A program made the position numbers and the translations under genes. Below, one piece after another: positions 38,291 through 50,400 of a stretch of DNA of 64,000 bases (position 1 is its first letter; the number at the start of each line of letters is the position of its first letter). The notes beneath the pieces were generated by a model. That model saw only the letters and a program-made list of their open reading frames with translations, had not been told where the DNA came from and did no database searches. This stretch comes from Gorsachius magnificus. Its lineage: Eukaryota > Chordata > Aves > Pelecaniformes > Ardeidae. The DNA is taken from positions 45,025,099 through 45,089,098 of the forward strand of contig CM067084.1 of NCBI GenBank assembly GCA_034008185.1, read 5' to 3'.

Positions 38291-40241
38291 ATCCTGTAAT
38301 TTTGTTTTACACTATAAAAAATAAAAGTTGAAGAGATTAAGAACTACTTTATAATGAACTACAAGTAAAACATATAAAGACTTGAGACTTGGTCAGTGAA
38401 TTTAATGTCAAAGCAGTAGCAGAAATACTTTGCAGGTCTGGTATCCAAGCCAACTTCAGATAGAATAGTAGAAAATATAAACCAAATGATTACATATTCT
38501 TATTTAGGCACCTATTGGAAGATTTTCGTAAATTAAAGGTCCTTAATACTGCTAATCGCTCAGGCCAATATACTCAAGGATCTAGCTTCCTTTGGTGCAT
38601 AGACCTTTCTCTTTGGTGATGCATATGGACCAAAGAACTACACTGAAGACTCCTACATAAAACAGTTAATTCAAGTAAAAACTAATAACGAAGTTCAAGT
38701 TTTCTTCAATTGTTACCTCTAATTAATTATATAATTTTTTTACTTGTTCTGAAGGTTCTATTAGCAGGTAATAATGAATGCCACTCTTTTCCTTAATTAA
38801 ATTATGCTTTTATACTTCAATGTCAATTGCTGTTATCTATGGTCATATTATCAGTAATAAATTAATTACAGCTGGGTGTTGGTAATATTTCATCTTATTT
38901 ACAAACACTAGAAAATATCCAATAAACTTAGTGTCAGTTACTTAAGAGCATTTACTATAACAATGGTTTCTTTTCCTTGAGGAATCACAGCTTTTAAATA
39001 GAAGACTTTTACTTCTTCAGGAGTACAAAAAAATATTTATTAACAATACTGATGTGACTGTTGGAGTTAGAGCTAGCACACAAAGAGTAGCCGTCAGAAA
39101 CTGTGAACCTGTAGGGCTAACGGAGAGCTCTGACTTAAAAGCTAACTCTTTCTTCAATATACACTCACAGATATTCTACACAACTGGAGACTGTGAATGT
39201 GTATATACTGGGTTTCAGCCTAAACAAGTTATCCACATTTAATAGTTGTTGTTGAACAAAAGGAACCTACTTCTGTTAAGATTTTTTTAAAAAAAAAGGA
39301 TTCTGTTGTAAATTACAAAACCTATTTTACCAGTAAACACCTGAATCTCAGCACAAAATAAATTAGTATGACCAGGATGAGAGGTAGTTAACAAAGAAGT
39401 TTTTGGAAAGGCATTGCATGGAACACATAAGCAATAAGAAAGTCATCAGAAACAGAACTCCAGTATCATTAATAATAGATCTTTCTACTAAAGCAAGCAA
39501 ATTTTTTTTTTGTATATTCAAAGACACCTAAAGGAATTTATTTTTTTACAAGTTTTATAGAGCCTAAGAGCAAAAAAATCTACTGTAGTCCTAATTATAA
39601 AGGGAGAAAGATTTGTATAAGAAAAGAGATAAAGGCCATCACCAAAAAAAAAAAAAAGGATATTCCCAGGAGTCACTAATCTTCTGCTTTGTTTGGATGA
39701 ATCTGATTTGCTTATCTGTAAATTTACAATATAACAATAGTTGCTATAAATGCATTAAAATATGGCTAGCAAATTCCAAGTATGATTATCTTTTTTCCCG
39801 TTCTTTTCAGCCAATAGTCTTTAGTAACAGATAAAGTCATTGACATAATCACTGGCAGAGACAGAGACTTTAAACCAATATTACACAGATGGCTGAACAT
39901 TGCACCAGTATAGACATGTTCTCACTAGCTCTGAAAATTGATAAACATGTTCATCGTATAAAGATGATAAGAAATCTATGCCAATATCCTTATTTCACTC
40001 AATATCTAGGATGACATAAAATCCAAGCTTTAAGTAATTATCTGAAACATTCCATCACTAACACCCTTATCCTTTTGACTGCCAAAAACCTCACATAACC
40101 TTAGTCATCATGATTTACAATTATAAAAGCTTTTTTTGTAGAACATCATTCTGTGATTCTGTGAAAATACTACATCTACAAAATTCCATATCGCAATGTT
40201 TCCTATAATAAAGGTAGGAAAATCCAATTGTTTTATCTTGG
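38291..40241. other. AT-rich non-coding DNA with a possible CR1 tail remnant
   Basis: No gene. At 40148-40163 two ATTCTGTG-like units may be the very end of a plus-strand CR1, but no 3-UTR is recognisable before them. Confidence 0.55.
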
Positions 40242-40630
40242 TGTCTTGGTTTTGGCTGGGATAGAGTTCATTTTCTTTATGGAAGCTACTATGGGGCTAG
40301 GTTTTGGATTTGTGCTGAAAACAGTGTTGATAAAGCAGAGATGGTTTAGCTGTCGCTGAGCAGTGCTTACACAGTGTCAAGGCCTTTTCTGTTTCTCACA
40401 CTGCCCACTAGTGAGCAGGCTGGGGGTGCACAAGGGATTAGGAGGGGACACAGCTGGAACAGCTGACCCCAACTGACCAAAGGGATATCCCATGCCATAT
40501 GACATCATGCTCAGTAATAAAATCTGTGGGTAAAAAGGAGGAAGGGGGGAGGGATTCGGGGGACAGACATTCAGAGTGATGGCATTTGTCTTCCCAAGTA
40601 ACCATTGTAGTAGCTGCCCTTCATGATTAA
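40242..40630 (+). mobile_element. LTR fragment, avian ERVL-like family (copy 2)
   Basis: It begins TGTCTTGGTTTTGGCTGGG and follows the family through TGACCAAAGGGATATCC and GGCATTTGTCTTCCCAAGTAACCATT, after which the 3-prime third seen in copy 5 is missing. It is closer to copy 5 (63.4 kb) than to copies 1, 3 and 4, because it shares the GTGATGGC...TTTGTCTTCCC segment. An A13 run directly follows. Confidence 0.8.
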
Positions 40631-40689
40631 AAAAAAAAAAAGTAAAAATGACAGACTTTATTAGATTTAATTAGTTGTGCACCATTGCT

Positions 40690-40740
40690 ACTGTCATGTC
40701 ATAATACAATTTTTGACAATTTATACTATGACATGACAGT
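40690..40740. repeat. Perfect 14-bp inverted repeat with 23-nt loop
   Basis: The left arm ACTGTCATGTCATA at 40690-40703 is the exact reverse complement of 40727-40740. Beyond a small gap the similarity extends outward (GTGC at about 40676 against GCAC near 40746). It could be a short hairpin element or chance. No gene is adjacent. Confidence 0.8.
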
Positions 40741-43700
40741 GGAAGCACACCATCAGCTAGATCAAATGCACTGCACAGAAAAATAAAGACAAAACAGCAT
40801 TATGAAATTCTTTAAATTTTTATGACAATGAGTTCTACAAAGCAAAAAGGGATGATTTAAAAATAAATGTTTTCTGCACAAGTCTCTAAAAAAATATATA
40901 GCTTTTTAAATGCTGAAGATTTTAATGAAAACAGATTTTTTTCATGGGGAAAATCCCTAACTTTCTGACACAAAAAAAAAATCAAACATTTCCAGTGAGA
41001 ACCACTTTAGGGTTGACTCCACAATCAATAGAGTACATGTTGTTTTACACACAAGGTAGCATGCATTAATTAGCTGATGTAATATTATGACTAACAGATG
41101 GGATGCATAAAACAGTGCCAGCAACACTTCAGCAGTTCTTATTTAATATATTCACCTTTAGGAAAGTCATGAAGATTCAAGGATAATGCCATTACCTTTT
41201 GCTTTTATGTCTTCAAATGCCCTGCTTTGATACTGATGTTTAACTGTGAGAATGGTGTTATTCAGGACATTGCCTTAATTTGTTCAGTCTAGTTGGTAAA
41301 TTATGACTGCAGTATAAAAGTATTGGTTATTCAGAACAAAAATGCATGTGTTAATATAATGCCTTAATTAAAATTTATATCTTTCTAAGAACATTGCTTT
41401 CCTCTTCATTTCAATCATGAATGTTGGTATAGACTTCAAATACAGAAGGAATCCTGAACTGTGAAACTTTAATAAATGTCTGTTGTTAGTCTACTGACCC
41501 TTGAAGAAGTTTATGATATTTTTGAAACAAAAAATGCCATGTTTTTCCTGGCAGTTATTGTTGCATTACAGATGGTCAAGGACATATGTGGGTAAGAGAA
41601 AGTAAAGTGAATTAACAGAAATGGACTAAAAGCTGCAAATAACTATTTTTCTCAAAAGCTGTAGATAACAAGTAAGCTCCATGGATGATTTCCAAACATG
41701 TCTATTGCACTAAAATATTTATTAAAATGGTTCATGCAAACATTTAATTTTAGAGAAGTAGAACTCTGAAAAAAGGCTGCAAAAGCCTTGCAAACTGTGT
41801 TCTTACCCAGTGACTACTAGGAAAATCAAATATACAAAATAAAAACTGGGAGTAGAGATCAGATTTTTTCTTTCCAAACTGCAGCCCACAGATTAAATGC
41901 ATGTTCTTCCTGGGGTCCATGTTCCAGCCCCAGTTTGCTCATTGACAGAGAGTAATGAATGGAATGCTCCCATCTTTGAGTTTTTCTAACTGGGAAATGA
42001 TGACAGCATCACCAACCTCTTGCACCCAAATTACAGAATGGGCTTCTTGAATTACCACTGGCATGTTATGTGTGATCTCACTATCAACAAAGGAACATTG
42101 TGTATGCAGGGACAGGAATTTATTGTTAATCTAATTAAACTCCTTGTACTCTAACCTAAGAATTTTTATTAGTTCACTTGCAACAATACTAACATTGATA
42201 CTTCAAATTACACATAGTTAAAATGATACAAACATAAACTATCTAGTGTCTACCCCTTCCTCTGGTGATATCTTCTCTCCCTCCACTGTTCCATTGGGTT
42301 TTAAGGTAAATGATCAGTCTAGGTGAAAATGGTGTATAGCTAGTCATCAGAATCCTGATTCCATGAGACTACATTATGAAAGATTGAACAATCTTTTTTA
42401 TCCATCCAAATAGAGTGTTTTCTCCATATGGATATCCTTGTTTTGGGAACCTACTCAGGTTTAGTGACACACCTATAACAGCTGTGGATATGCAAAACAA
42501 CAAAGTTACTAGGACATACAGAGGTCTACTTTCAAACAAGGATGAGATTTTCAGCATATTCAGGAATTGTCCAGTTTTGACTATTTCTTAAATCTTGGTT
42601 TAGGCAAATTTGCTTTTGTTGGATCTGCTCGCAAATAGGTTCCTGTCCAAGATACGGGTGTTAGATTCTGTATAAATGTGTTTACCTCAAGCTGCATTTG
42701 AATCACAAGCTATAATCAATTGTAAAGGTTTTCTCAGAATGATAAAGCTTTTTCTTTATTATTGGTATCAACTTGCACTGCATTCATTTCCCTGGATTAT
42801 TTCAATCCACAACTAACATTGTTCTACAAAACTCTGCATATTTTATGCTGATGCCCCTTTAACATGACACAACAATATTGATTTAAAGGTTTATGTGCTT
42901 TAGAAAATGGTTTTTCATTAAGTCATCCCATAGGCCTGTATATAATAAACTAGTTCTATTACATTGGTCTTGCACGCTGATTTTTTTTTTTTTTTTGAGG
43001 TAAGGAAATGAACATTTGAGGCTATCACTATAGTTTATAAATGTTCATGCTTTTGTAGATCAGCTTTTTGAGCAATTCACTTTGTTTTTCAAATACAAGC
43101 AAATTATTTCAACATAAGAATTGTATGAATGTAAGAATCACTATTCCATTTGTCTGAACAGCCTCTTGAAATACCATTTAGAAACTTTAAATTAGGTAGA
43201 ATCTAATGAATTACATCATTTATGTTGAGTTAAATAACTGCTTTATGTATAGATTTGATTTTTACACCTTTAATGCTCATCCCATTAATGAGGATAAAAT
43301 AGCAGAGCATTTAAAAAAAGGAGGGAGAAGATATGGTATTTGTCCCTCTTAATGGTAAAGAATGTACATATTTTAAAGTTGAGTACTGTACAGATTTAAT
43401 TTTGATTAATGATTTAGATCATCTTGAGCAATATTAAAAGGTAAGGCAGCTGATTAAGACATTTATTTAAGGTATACTTTATGGTTTTTTCTTAATGAAA
43501 AAGAATATGTAATTGGCTTAGAATGGAAGGCAATACAAATCAACATCTATCATATATTTAATGAAAGTCCCAGTTCAATTTTCTATTATAACCTGAATCC
43601 TTATTTTAAAGGCCCGAGGTCACAGATCATTCCAATTAACTAGAATGTGCAGGGCATTTCCCAGTTCTGGCTAAAATTTGCTTCTGTTTGTGCAGCTTAA

Positions 43701-44061
43701 ACTTCCAAAACTAGTTTTATATGAGGGTAGAATTTGGCAAGTTTTTCACAATTTCATTGATTTCTATGTGAAAACTAAATCTGCACTTTATATATGCACT
43801 GGAGGAAGAGAGCTTCAGATGGATGAAACCAATGGAGTTTATAATATGAACTTATAAAAAATGAAGTTGGTGTTCCCTATGCTATCACCAGTGAATACCC
43901 CATTATCTAAAATTTGATTCACATTCAAAATGATCACTTCTCAGAATTTACTTTAATACCCATTTCTTGCAAGGATTTCTGGATTCTGGTTGCTAACTTC
44001 CTGTTTACTTTGTGCATTTGATTCCTTTCAGTCATTATTATGTCTAAAAAATACAAAAGTC
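40741..44061. other. AT-rich non-coding DNA, no gene seen
   Basis: No gene or nameable element. A T16 run lies at 42981-42996. Confidence 0.6.
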
Positions 44062-44145
44062 TTTTCATTTTATAGATGCAGGAGTGATGTATGGGGAAAT
44101 TAATGACATCTCTAAAGACACATAGGAAGCATTCCCCAGATTTTC
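44062..44145 (+). mobile_element. MIR-like CORE-SINE remnant
   Basis: CATTTTATAGATGCAGGA, then GGGGAAATTAATGACATCTC, AAAGACACATAGGAAG and CCCCAGATTT follow the MIR core order. It is diverged and short, and directly precedes the ERV-like segment. Confidence 0.5.
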
Positions 44146-44176
44146 TGATGTAAGGGACTAAAAACTTGTCTCAACA

Positions 44177-44815
44177 TTGGTGGCAGGCAAGTTTAACTAC
44201 CGAAGCCTAATCACCACGACAACTGAGCGGGACAGTTTAATCACCAAGGCAGACATGTCTGCGCCCCAGCCCAGGGTCGACTGACAATGGGGAAGGGACT
44301 CGGACCCTCTGGGATTTTCGAGCACCACTTAGTGATGGTAGTGGGCATGCACCCCACTGCCAAGGGGGAGGCCTGGGTACGCAAAACAGTTATTGACTAT
44401 GCAAGAGGAGCGTCCTGGAACACCTACCATCCACCAGATTCGAAGATACATCAGGTGCACGGACAGCTCAGGCCACACAGACAGCACATCCTATGCTGTT
44501 TGTTTCCCCCCCCTCTCTTTCCCTTTCTCACTTTTCCTCTCTTTCTCTGCTTTTCTCTCATGTATTTGTTGTTGGCCAAATAAAGTGACTTGGCACTTGA
44601 CTCCGTTTTGAGTCTTAATTCTGCTCCTGAGAATGTGAAAGGAACCTAGTCACGATAAAACATTGGAGTTAATTAGAAGTTAAGCCCAGACACCCCCAAT
44701 CTCCCAGAATTATCTGAGGTCGGTTAGAAAGCAAGGGAGTTTAACCTCTGCCAAATTGTTCAACCCAACAGTGGATCGTGACACCTGAGCATCCTGTCAC
44801 CAAAGTAAAATGGTT
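44177..44815 (+). mobile_element. ERV-derived segment, probable LTR with leader pieces
   Basis: This GC-richer island has a pyrimidine-rich tract at 44507-44560, a poly(A) signal AATAAA at 44579-44584 followed by a G/T-rich stretch, and a U5-like end CA at 44661-44662 followed by TTGGAGTTAATTAG. At its left a second CA|TTGGTGGCAGG junction at 44175-44187 looks like another LTR-leader border. A likely LTR body is about 44282-44662. No gag or pol frame is visible. The family is different from the TGTCCTGG LTRs, and the limits are approximate. Confidence 0.5.
44579..44584 (+). terminator. Probable LTR poly(A) signal AATAAA
   Basis: It lies after a long pyrimidine tract and TTGTTGTTGGCC, and is followed by GTGACTTGGCACTTGACTCCG, a typical signal plus downstream-element arrangement. 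Confidence 0.5.
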
Positions 44816-45761
44816 ACTAAAAATACAAAATAGTCTAGGAGAAAACACCATTTGCCTCAAGACCTGGATTTAATCCATGTGAAATGCAAGCTTTAGGACT
44901 ATATGTTTAGACCACATGATTCACGAACCTCAGATCCACAAAGTTATTATCCTTTAAAACTGAATTTGAAGTTTATAACACAAGTGCCACTCTCCAAACT
45001 GCAACTAAATGTCAGAAGTCTGTAAGGACCTCCATTTTTGAAATGCAGTAAATGCCTCAATGTTTGCTTCAGCAAAGATGTCAATTTGCCATATGACACC
45101 TAACACAGGACCAAGATCCCAGAACGAGGTCTTCCTCCACCTGAGCAGGAGGGAAAGCCCAATCCAAGGGAAAGTCAGTGAATGTCTGCCCTACACAAGC
45201 ATGTCAGCTTCTAGGACACTTACCGACCCTGAGGCAGTTCATTCTTTTCTAAAACAATTAATTTCTTCCCCATAAAATTCCCTCAGTTCTCTCTTGCTCA
45301 CCCAATGAATCTTCATTTTATTTATTTATTTGGGGTTTTTTTTTTTGCTGAATGATTTAATTTTACCAGGAGGGACTTAAAATCACCACTGGACACAATA
45401 GTTGGCACAGAGAGGGTTAACACGGGCCTGCAGGAGCTGAGAAGAGCAGGCCTGGCTGCTGTCTAGGGCCCCCTTGTTCACCCAAGCTGGAGGAAATCTC
45501 ACCAGAGTACCTTCATAGCACCAACCCACAGGTCTCTGCGCTAGACACTGTATTCTGCTGCTACATGTTTCTATAATTCAAACTCTAATTAAAATTGGAT
45601 TCTTTATGAGGGTTTTGCAATACGTTGCAGGCTGCCTTCTGCACCTTGCTCTCTGTGGACTCCCAGCATTCATACTACTGCCTAATCAAATCCATAAAAA
45701 CCAGAAAAGTCTAATTACAGGATTCACAAATATATAGCAATATATTAGCAATAGTGTAGGG
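44816..45761. other. Non-coding DNA, unclassified GC-richer patch
   Basis: No gene. 45400-45560 is GC-richer (GGGTTAACACGGGCCTGCAGG, later TCTAGGGCCCCC) and may be a repeat I cannot name. A T-run lies at about 45338-45346. Confidence 0.5.
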
Positions 45762-46014
45762 TGTCCTGGTTTTGGCTGGGATAGAGTTAATTTTCTTCCT
45801 AATAACTGGCATAGTGCTGTGTTTTGGATTTAGTACTAGAAGAATGTTGATAACACACTGATGTTTATAGTTGTTGCTAAGTAGTGCTTAGACTACTCAA
45901 GGACTTTTTGAGCTTCTCCTGCTCGGCCAGGTGCATAACAAGCTGGGACGGAGCACAGCTAGGACAGCTGACCCAAATTGACCAAAGAGCTATTCCATAC
46001 TGTATAACGTCATT
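45762..46014 (+). mobile_element. LTR 5-prime fragment, avian ERVL-like family (copy 3)
   Basis: It starts TGTCCTGGTTTTGGCTGGG and follows copy 1 closely to TATAACGTCAT at 46005-46014, where homology stops. Copy 1 continues for about 350 bp more. The truncation point lies about 110 bp before the presumed start of the long CR1-A. Confidence 0.8.
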
Positions 46015-46461
46015 TCTCAAGTATGCAGGTTGAGAACTAGTTAGTTCCCATCGCTAATGGCCACATGAGCATGCACTTGCTCTTAGTAGGAATGATTTAA
46101 GAATTTGTTAATTCACCTGTCACTGAGGTGAGCAGTTCCAGTGCCAGCATGATAGGCAGCAGAGCTCTCTAGCGCAGTTGCACAGGGGGTACCTGAACTG
46201 GGTGAATATCAAGGGGAGCCAAGAGAGCTGCCAGGAGCACACAGCTTGCACAGCAGCAGCTTCTAACAGCTTCTGGAAACTTCTCATGTCCCAGTGAGGC
46301 CCAGGCAGGACCAGGGGCAATGGTGGCCAAGCCCTCCCCCCATATAAAAGAAGCCCTTGGAGTGCTGCCAACAGGGTGGGCAAACAGGGCATGGTGTGTC
46401 TGTTTGCATGGAAGGGCATGCAGGAAGGGCACTGAGGTTCTGCCAGCTGGATCAGGGAGCA

Positions 46462-47550
46462 ATGATATCTACCCGGCAGAAAGCTATGGCCTTTCTAAGC
46501 TCTGCACCCACCATGACTGGCACAGCTTCCCAGACAAAGCTCCGGTGGGAACACAATGCCACCCAGGTGTCAGGCTGCAGGGTGTGCCTTGCTCTTATGC
46601 TAATACCAGGCAGCAGCAGTGAGCACACCTGTGCTAGGTACGCCCAGGAAAAGGAACTCCTCTGCCTTGTGACAGAGCTCCAGTAGGTGAGTAGGTTGAG
46701 GAGTATCAGGGAAAGTGAGAGAGAGACACACTACTGGAATCGCACCCTACCTTCCCTGAGACAGGCCCAACAGGCGGACAGGACACATGATGTGGAGGAT
46801 TCCCTATCCTCTCTCCACCTGGCTGAACACAGTGACTTAAGGGACAGGGTGAAATGGCGACAAATTCCTGCCTGTGCATCTGTTCCAGCAGACACCTCTG
46901 TGACTACCCTGCCTTCCCAGGTGCCCTTGCATAATAGGTTCGAGGCTCTGCAAGTGGAACTGAACAATAACAGAGATGATGGTTTAACTAGCTTAGAGAT
47001 GTCTCTGAGGTCAAGTCAGCCTATGCCCTTCGTCAAAACTACCTCCATAAAGAAAAAAGGGGTCATTGTCATAGGAGACTCCCTTCTGAAAGTAACAGCA
47101 CGATATTCAGACCAGACCCACTTCTTAGGGAAATCTACTCCCTCCCTGGGGCCTGGTTACAGATGTGAAAAGAAAGCTTCCTACCATGATACGGCCCTCA
47201 GATTACTATCCATTACTGGTTTTTCAAGTAGGCAGCAATGAAGTTGCAACAAGAAGTCTGAGGGTCATCAAGAGAGACTTCAGGGCCTTGGGATGACTGG
47301 TTAAGGGATCAGGAGCACAAACAATGCTCTCCTCTATCCTTCCCATTGCAGGAAGTGATGAGTGAAGAAATAGGAAGAGCCAACAGATCAATACCTGGCT
47401 CCAAGCCTGGTGTCACTGGCAGAATTTGGGGGTTTTTAATCATGGATCAGTCTACATGAGACCAGGTCTGCTAGCAACAGGCTGTCTCAAAGGGGGAAAA
47501 GGATCTTTGTACAGGACTTAGCAGGGCTCATTGAAAGAGCTTTAAACTAG
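46462..47550 (+). pseudogene. CR1 ORF1 (zinc-finger-like and GDSL esterase-like protein), broken
   Basis: ORF1 of CR1 encodes a nucleic-acid-binding protein with an esterase-type domain. The ATG at 46462 opens a frame with a Cys-rich part (CRVC, then EHTCARY and a further Cys near 46665), followed by a region with coiled-coil-like heptads (VSRLRSIRESERE). A TAG at 46684-46686 interrupts the frame. The GDSL motif of the esterase family lies at 47074-47085 (VIVIGDSLLK). After about 47170 the frame breaks; later pieces such as RVIKRDFRALG (about 47249-47297) and the end AGLIERALN with stop TAG at 47548-47550 are in other frames. It cannot make a full protein. Confidence 0.8.
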
Positions 47551-47814
47551 ATTTGAAGGGCGAAAAAGGTAAAACCAGGATTGCTAGAGATAAACCTGGG
47601 GGTGGCACAGTAATGTCTGAGGGATGGTATGCCAGCAAGGTCCTTCAGTCTGCTGTTTTAGTGGAGATAAGGGAGGGAGATCCATGCAGCAGCAAAGATG
47701 CAAGGGTTATGGATGTGTTAGAAACCATGGAAGTGCCTGATGGTCACTTAGGAATTTCCAGAAAGGTGGCAGGAACAATAGCCCAACTAAGTGCATCTAC
47801 ACCAATGTCACAGC

Positions 47815-49903
47815 ATGGGCAACAAACAGGCGGAGCTGGAAGCCATTGTACAGCAGGAAAACTATGACATAGTTGCCATTATGGAAACATGGTGGGATGA
47901 CTCACACAACTGGAGCACTGCAATGGATGGCTATAAACTCTTCAGAAGGGATAGGCAAGGAAGAAGAGGCAGTGGGATAGCCCTGTGTGTTAGGGTGTGT
48001 TTTGATTGTCTAGAGCTTAATGATGGTGAAAATAGGGTCAAGTGTTTATGGGTAGGAATCAGGGGGAAGACAAATAAGGCAGATATCATGGTGGGAGCCT
48101 GTTATAGACCACCTAACCATGATGAAGAGGCAAATGAAATATTCTGTAAGCAGCTGGGAGAAGTCTCACAATCACTAGCCCTTGTTCTCATGGGGGACTT
48201 AACTTACCAGATGTCTGCTGGAAATCCAATACAGCAGAAAGTAAACAGTCTAGGAGGTTCCTGGAGTGTGTGGAAGACAACTTCCTGGCACAACTGGTGA
48301 GTGAGCCAGCTAGGGAAGGCACCCAACTGGATCTGTTGTTTGTGAACAGAAAAGATACTCAGCCCCCTGAGCTGGAAGACAGAGATGTGGAGCAGAATGA
48401 AGACGCCATATTCCAAGGGGAAATGGTTAGCAACCTGCTACACCACTTAGACACACACAAGTCCATGGGGCCAGATGGGATCCACCCAAGGGTACTGAGG
48501 GAGCTGGTGGAAGTGCTCACCAAGCCACTTTCAATCATTTATCAGCAATCCTGGCTAATTAGGGAGGTCCCAGTTAACTGGAAGTTAGAAAATGTGACAT
48601 CCATCTACAAGAAGGGCCAGAAGGAGTATCCAGGGAACTACAGGCCTGTCAGTCTGACCTCAGTGCCAGGGAAGGTTATGGAGCAGATCATCTTGAGGGC
48701 CATCATGTGGCACATACAAGCCAACCAGGTGATCAGGCCCAGTCAGCATGGATTTCTGAAAGGCAGGTCCTGTTTGACTAACCTGAACTTCTATGACAAG
48801 ATGACCCACGTACTGGACAAGGGAAAGGCTGTGGATGTTGTCTACCTAGACTTGAGTAAAGCCTTTGACACTGTCCCCCACAGCATTCTGGAGAAACTGG
48901 CTGCTCATGGCTTGGACAGGCATACTCTTCACTGGGTAAAAAACTGGCTGGATGGCCAGGACCAAAGAGATGTGGTAAACGGAGTTAAATCCAGTCGGCA
49001 GCTGGTCACAAGTGGTGCTCCCCAGGGCTCAGTGTTGGCGACGGTCTTGTTTAATATCTTTATCAAATATCTGGGCAAGGAGATTGACTGCACCCTCAGT
49101 AAGTTTGCAGATGACATCAAGTTGGGAAGGAGTGTTGATCTACTTGAGGGTAAGATGGCTCTGCAGAGGGACCTGGTCAGGCTGGATCGATGGGCCAAGG
49201 TCAATTGTATGAAGTTATCAAGGCCAAGTGCCAGGTCCTGCACTTCAGTCACAACAACCCCATGCAAGGCTACAGGCTTGGGGAAGAGTGGATGGAAAGC
49301 TGCATGGCAAAAAAGGACCTGGGGGTGTTTGCTGACAGCCAGCTGAATAGGAGCCAACAGTATGCTCAGGTGGCCAAGAAGGCCAATGACATCCTGGCTT
49401 ATTTCAGAAACAGTGTGGCCAGCAGGAGCAGGGCAGCGATTGCCCCCCTCTACTCATCACTGGTGAGGCTGCACCTTGAATACTGTGTTCAGTTGGGCCC
49501 TCACTACAAGAAAGACATAGAGGTGCTGGAGCATATCCAGAAAAGGGCAAGGAAGCTGATGAGCGGTCTGGAGCAAAAGTCTTATGAGGAGCGGCTGAGG
49601 GAACTGGGGTTGTTTAGCCTGGAGAAAAGGAGATGGAGGGGAGACCTTATTGCCCTCTACAACTACCTGAAAGGAGGCTGTAGTGAGGTGGGTGTTGGTC
49701 TCTTCTCCACAGTAACAAGTGATAGGATGAGAGGAAATGGCCTCCAGTTGTGCCAGGGGAGATTTAGATTAGATATTAGGAAAAATTTCTTCACTGAAAG
49801 GGTTGTCAAGCATTGGATCAGGCTGCATAGGGAAGTGATTGAGCCCCCATCCCTGGAAGCATTTAAAAGACAGGTAGATGTGGTGCTTAGGGACATGGTT
49901 TAG
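47815..49903 (+). pseudogene. CR1-A ORF2 (endonuclease-RT), deleted and frameshifted
   Basis: The start MGNKQAELEAI at 47815 leads into the endonuclease (METWWDDSHNW with the catalytic Glu, YRPPNHDE). Compared with the B copy the GDFN codons have lost one base at about 48199-48203, which shifts the frame; the next frame continues as [21 protein letters not shown]. At about 48358 the sequence jumps to the start of the RT region ([12 protein letters not shown]), so the SDH motif and the linker are gone. RT has [18 protein letters not shown] and FADD at 49104-49115. A further one-base loss near 49215 shifts the frame before the C-terminal domain, which then runs to the TAG at 49901-49903. Confidence 0.88.
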
Positions 49904-49991
49904 TGGTGGACTTGGCAATGTTAGGTTAATAGTTAGATTCCATGATCTTAAAGGTCTTTTCCAACCTAAATGATTCTATGATTCTATGATT

Positions 49992-50400
49992 ATTCAGTTC
50001 TGCAATGAAAACTAACAGCACAGATTTTTTTTACCTCAGGTGGTGCCCAAGACTTGGGCCTGTCCAGGCAGAGTCAGGGGTGGCAGGAGCAGGGCTGCGT
50101 TCCAGGGCGGGCAGCCATGAGGCAGCTGGGCCATCCCCGCACCCACAGGCACAGTCCCACAGCTGGAAGCAGGCAGCAGGGCCAATGAGCATTGGGAAGG
50201 ATGGGAATACGCTATGTCCGAGGTGAGTACAGAAAATCAGACTGCCCAAGGACAGGACTAGGGCAAGGCAGGCCTGAGGCAATGCTGGGGCAGGGACCGA
50301 AGGCCCCAGCCAGGCTGGGTCCATGAGGCATGGAACAGGCCCTGAGGGAGGCCGGCCTGTGCCAGGAAGGCCCATTACTGCACTGAGGGCCCCAGGGCAG
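49992..50400 (+). other. GC-rich block with exon-like borders
   Basis: After the CR1 tail comes a sharply GC-rich block of about 360 bp. Its first 183 bases (50040-50222) are flanked by a strong acceptor-like site (a T8 tract then ACCTCAG) and a strong donor-like site (CCGAG followed by GTGAGTAC), and one plus frame is open across it. The remainder to 50400 is equally GC-rich. The protein reading is low in complexity and unlike anything I know. It could be a lncRNA exon, part of an unknown repeat, or chance. Confidence 0.3.

Larger units (their letters stand above)
46125..49991 (+). mobile_element. CR1 LINE, subfamily A, with remnants of both ORFs
   Basis: The longest CR1 here, about 3.9 kb. 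In order it has a GC-rich 5-prime region (about 46125-46461, start uncertain), ORF1 remnant, a short inter-ORF segment, the first part of the endonuclease, a large internal deletion, RT, 3-UTR and ATTCTATG tail at 49970-49991. The RT C-terminus matches the nested A copy at 13.3-14.2 kb. Stops, frameshifts and the deletion near 48358 make it inactive, and it looks older than the nested copy. Confidence 0.9.

Noticed and set aside
40148..40163. Two ATTCTGTG units as a separate CR1 insertion
   Set aside because: Without any 3-UTR sequence upstream, 16 bases are too few to call an element, so it is mentioned only as a possible remnant.
44287..44583. 98-codon plus frame in the ERV segment as a viral gene
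   Set aside because: It crosses the likely LTR U3 and the poly(A) region and has no retroviral protein motif.
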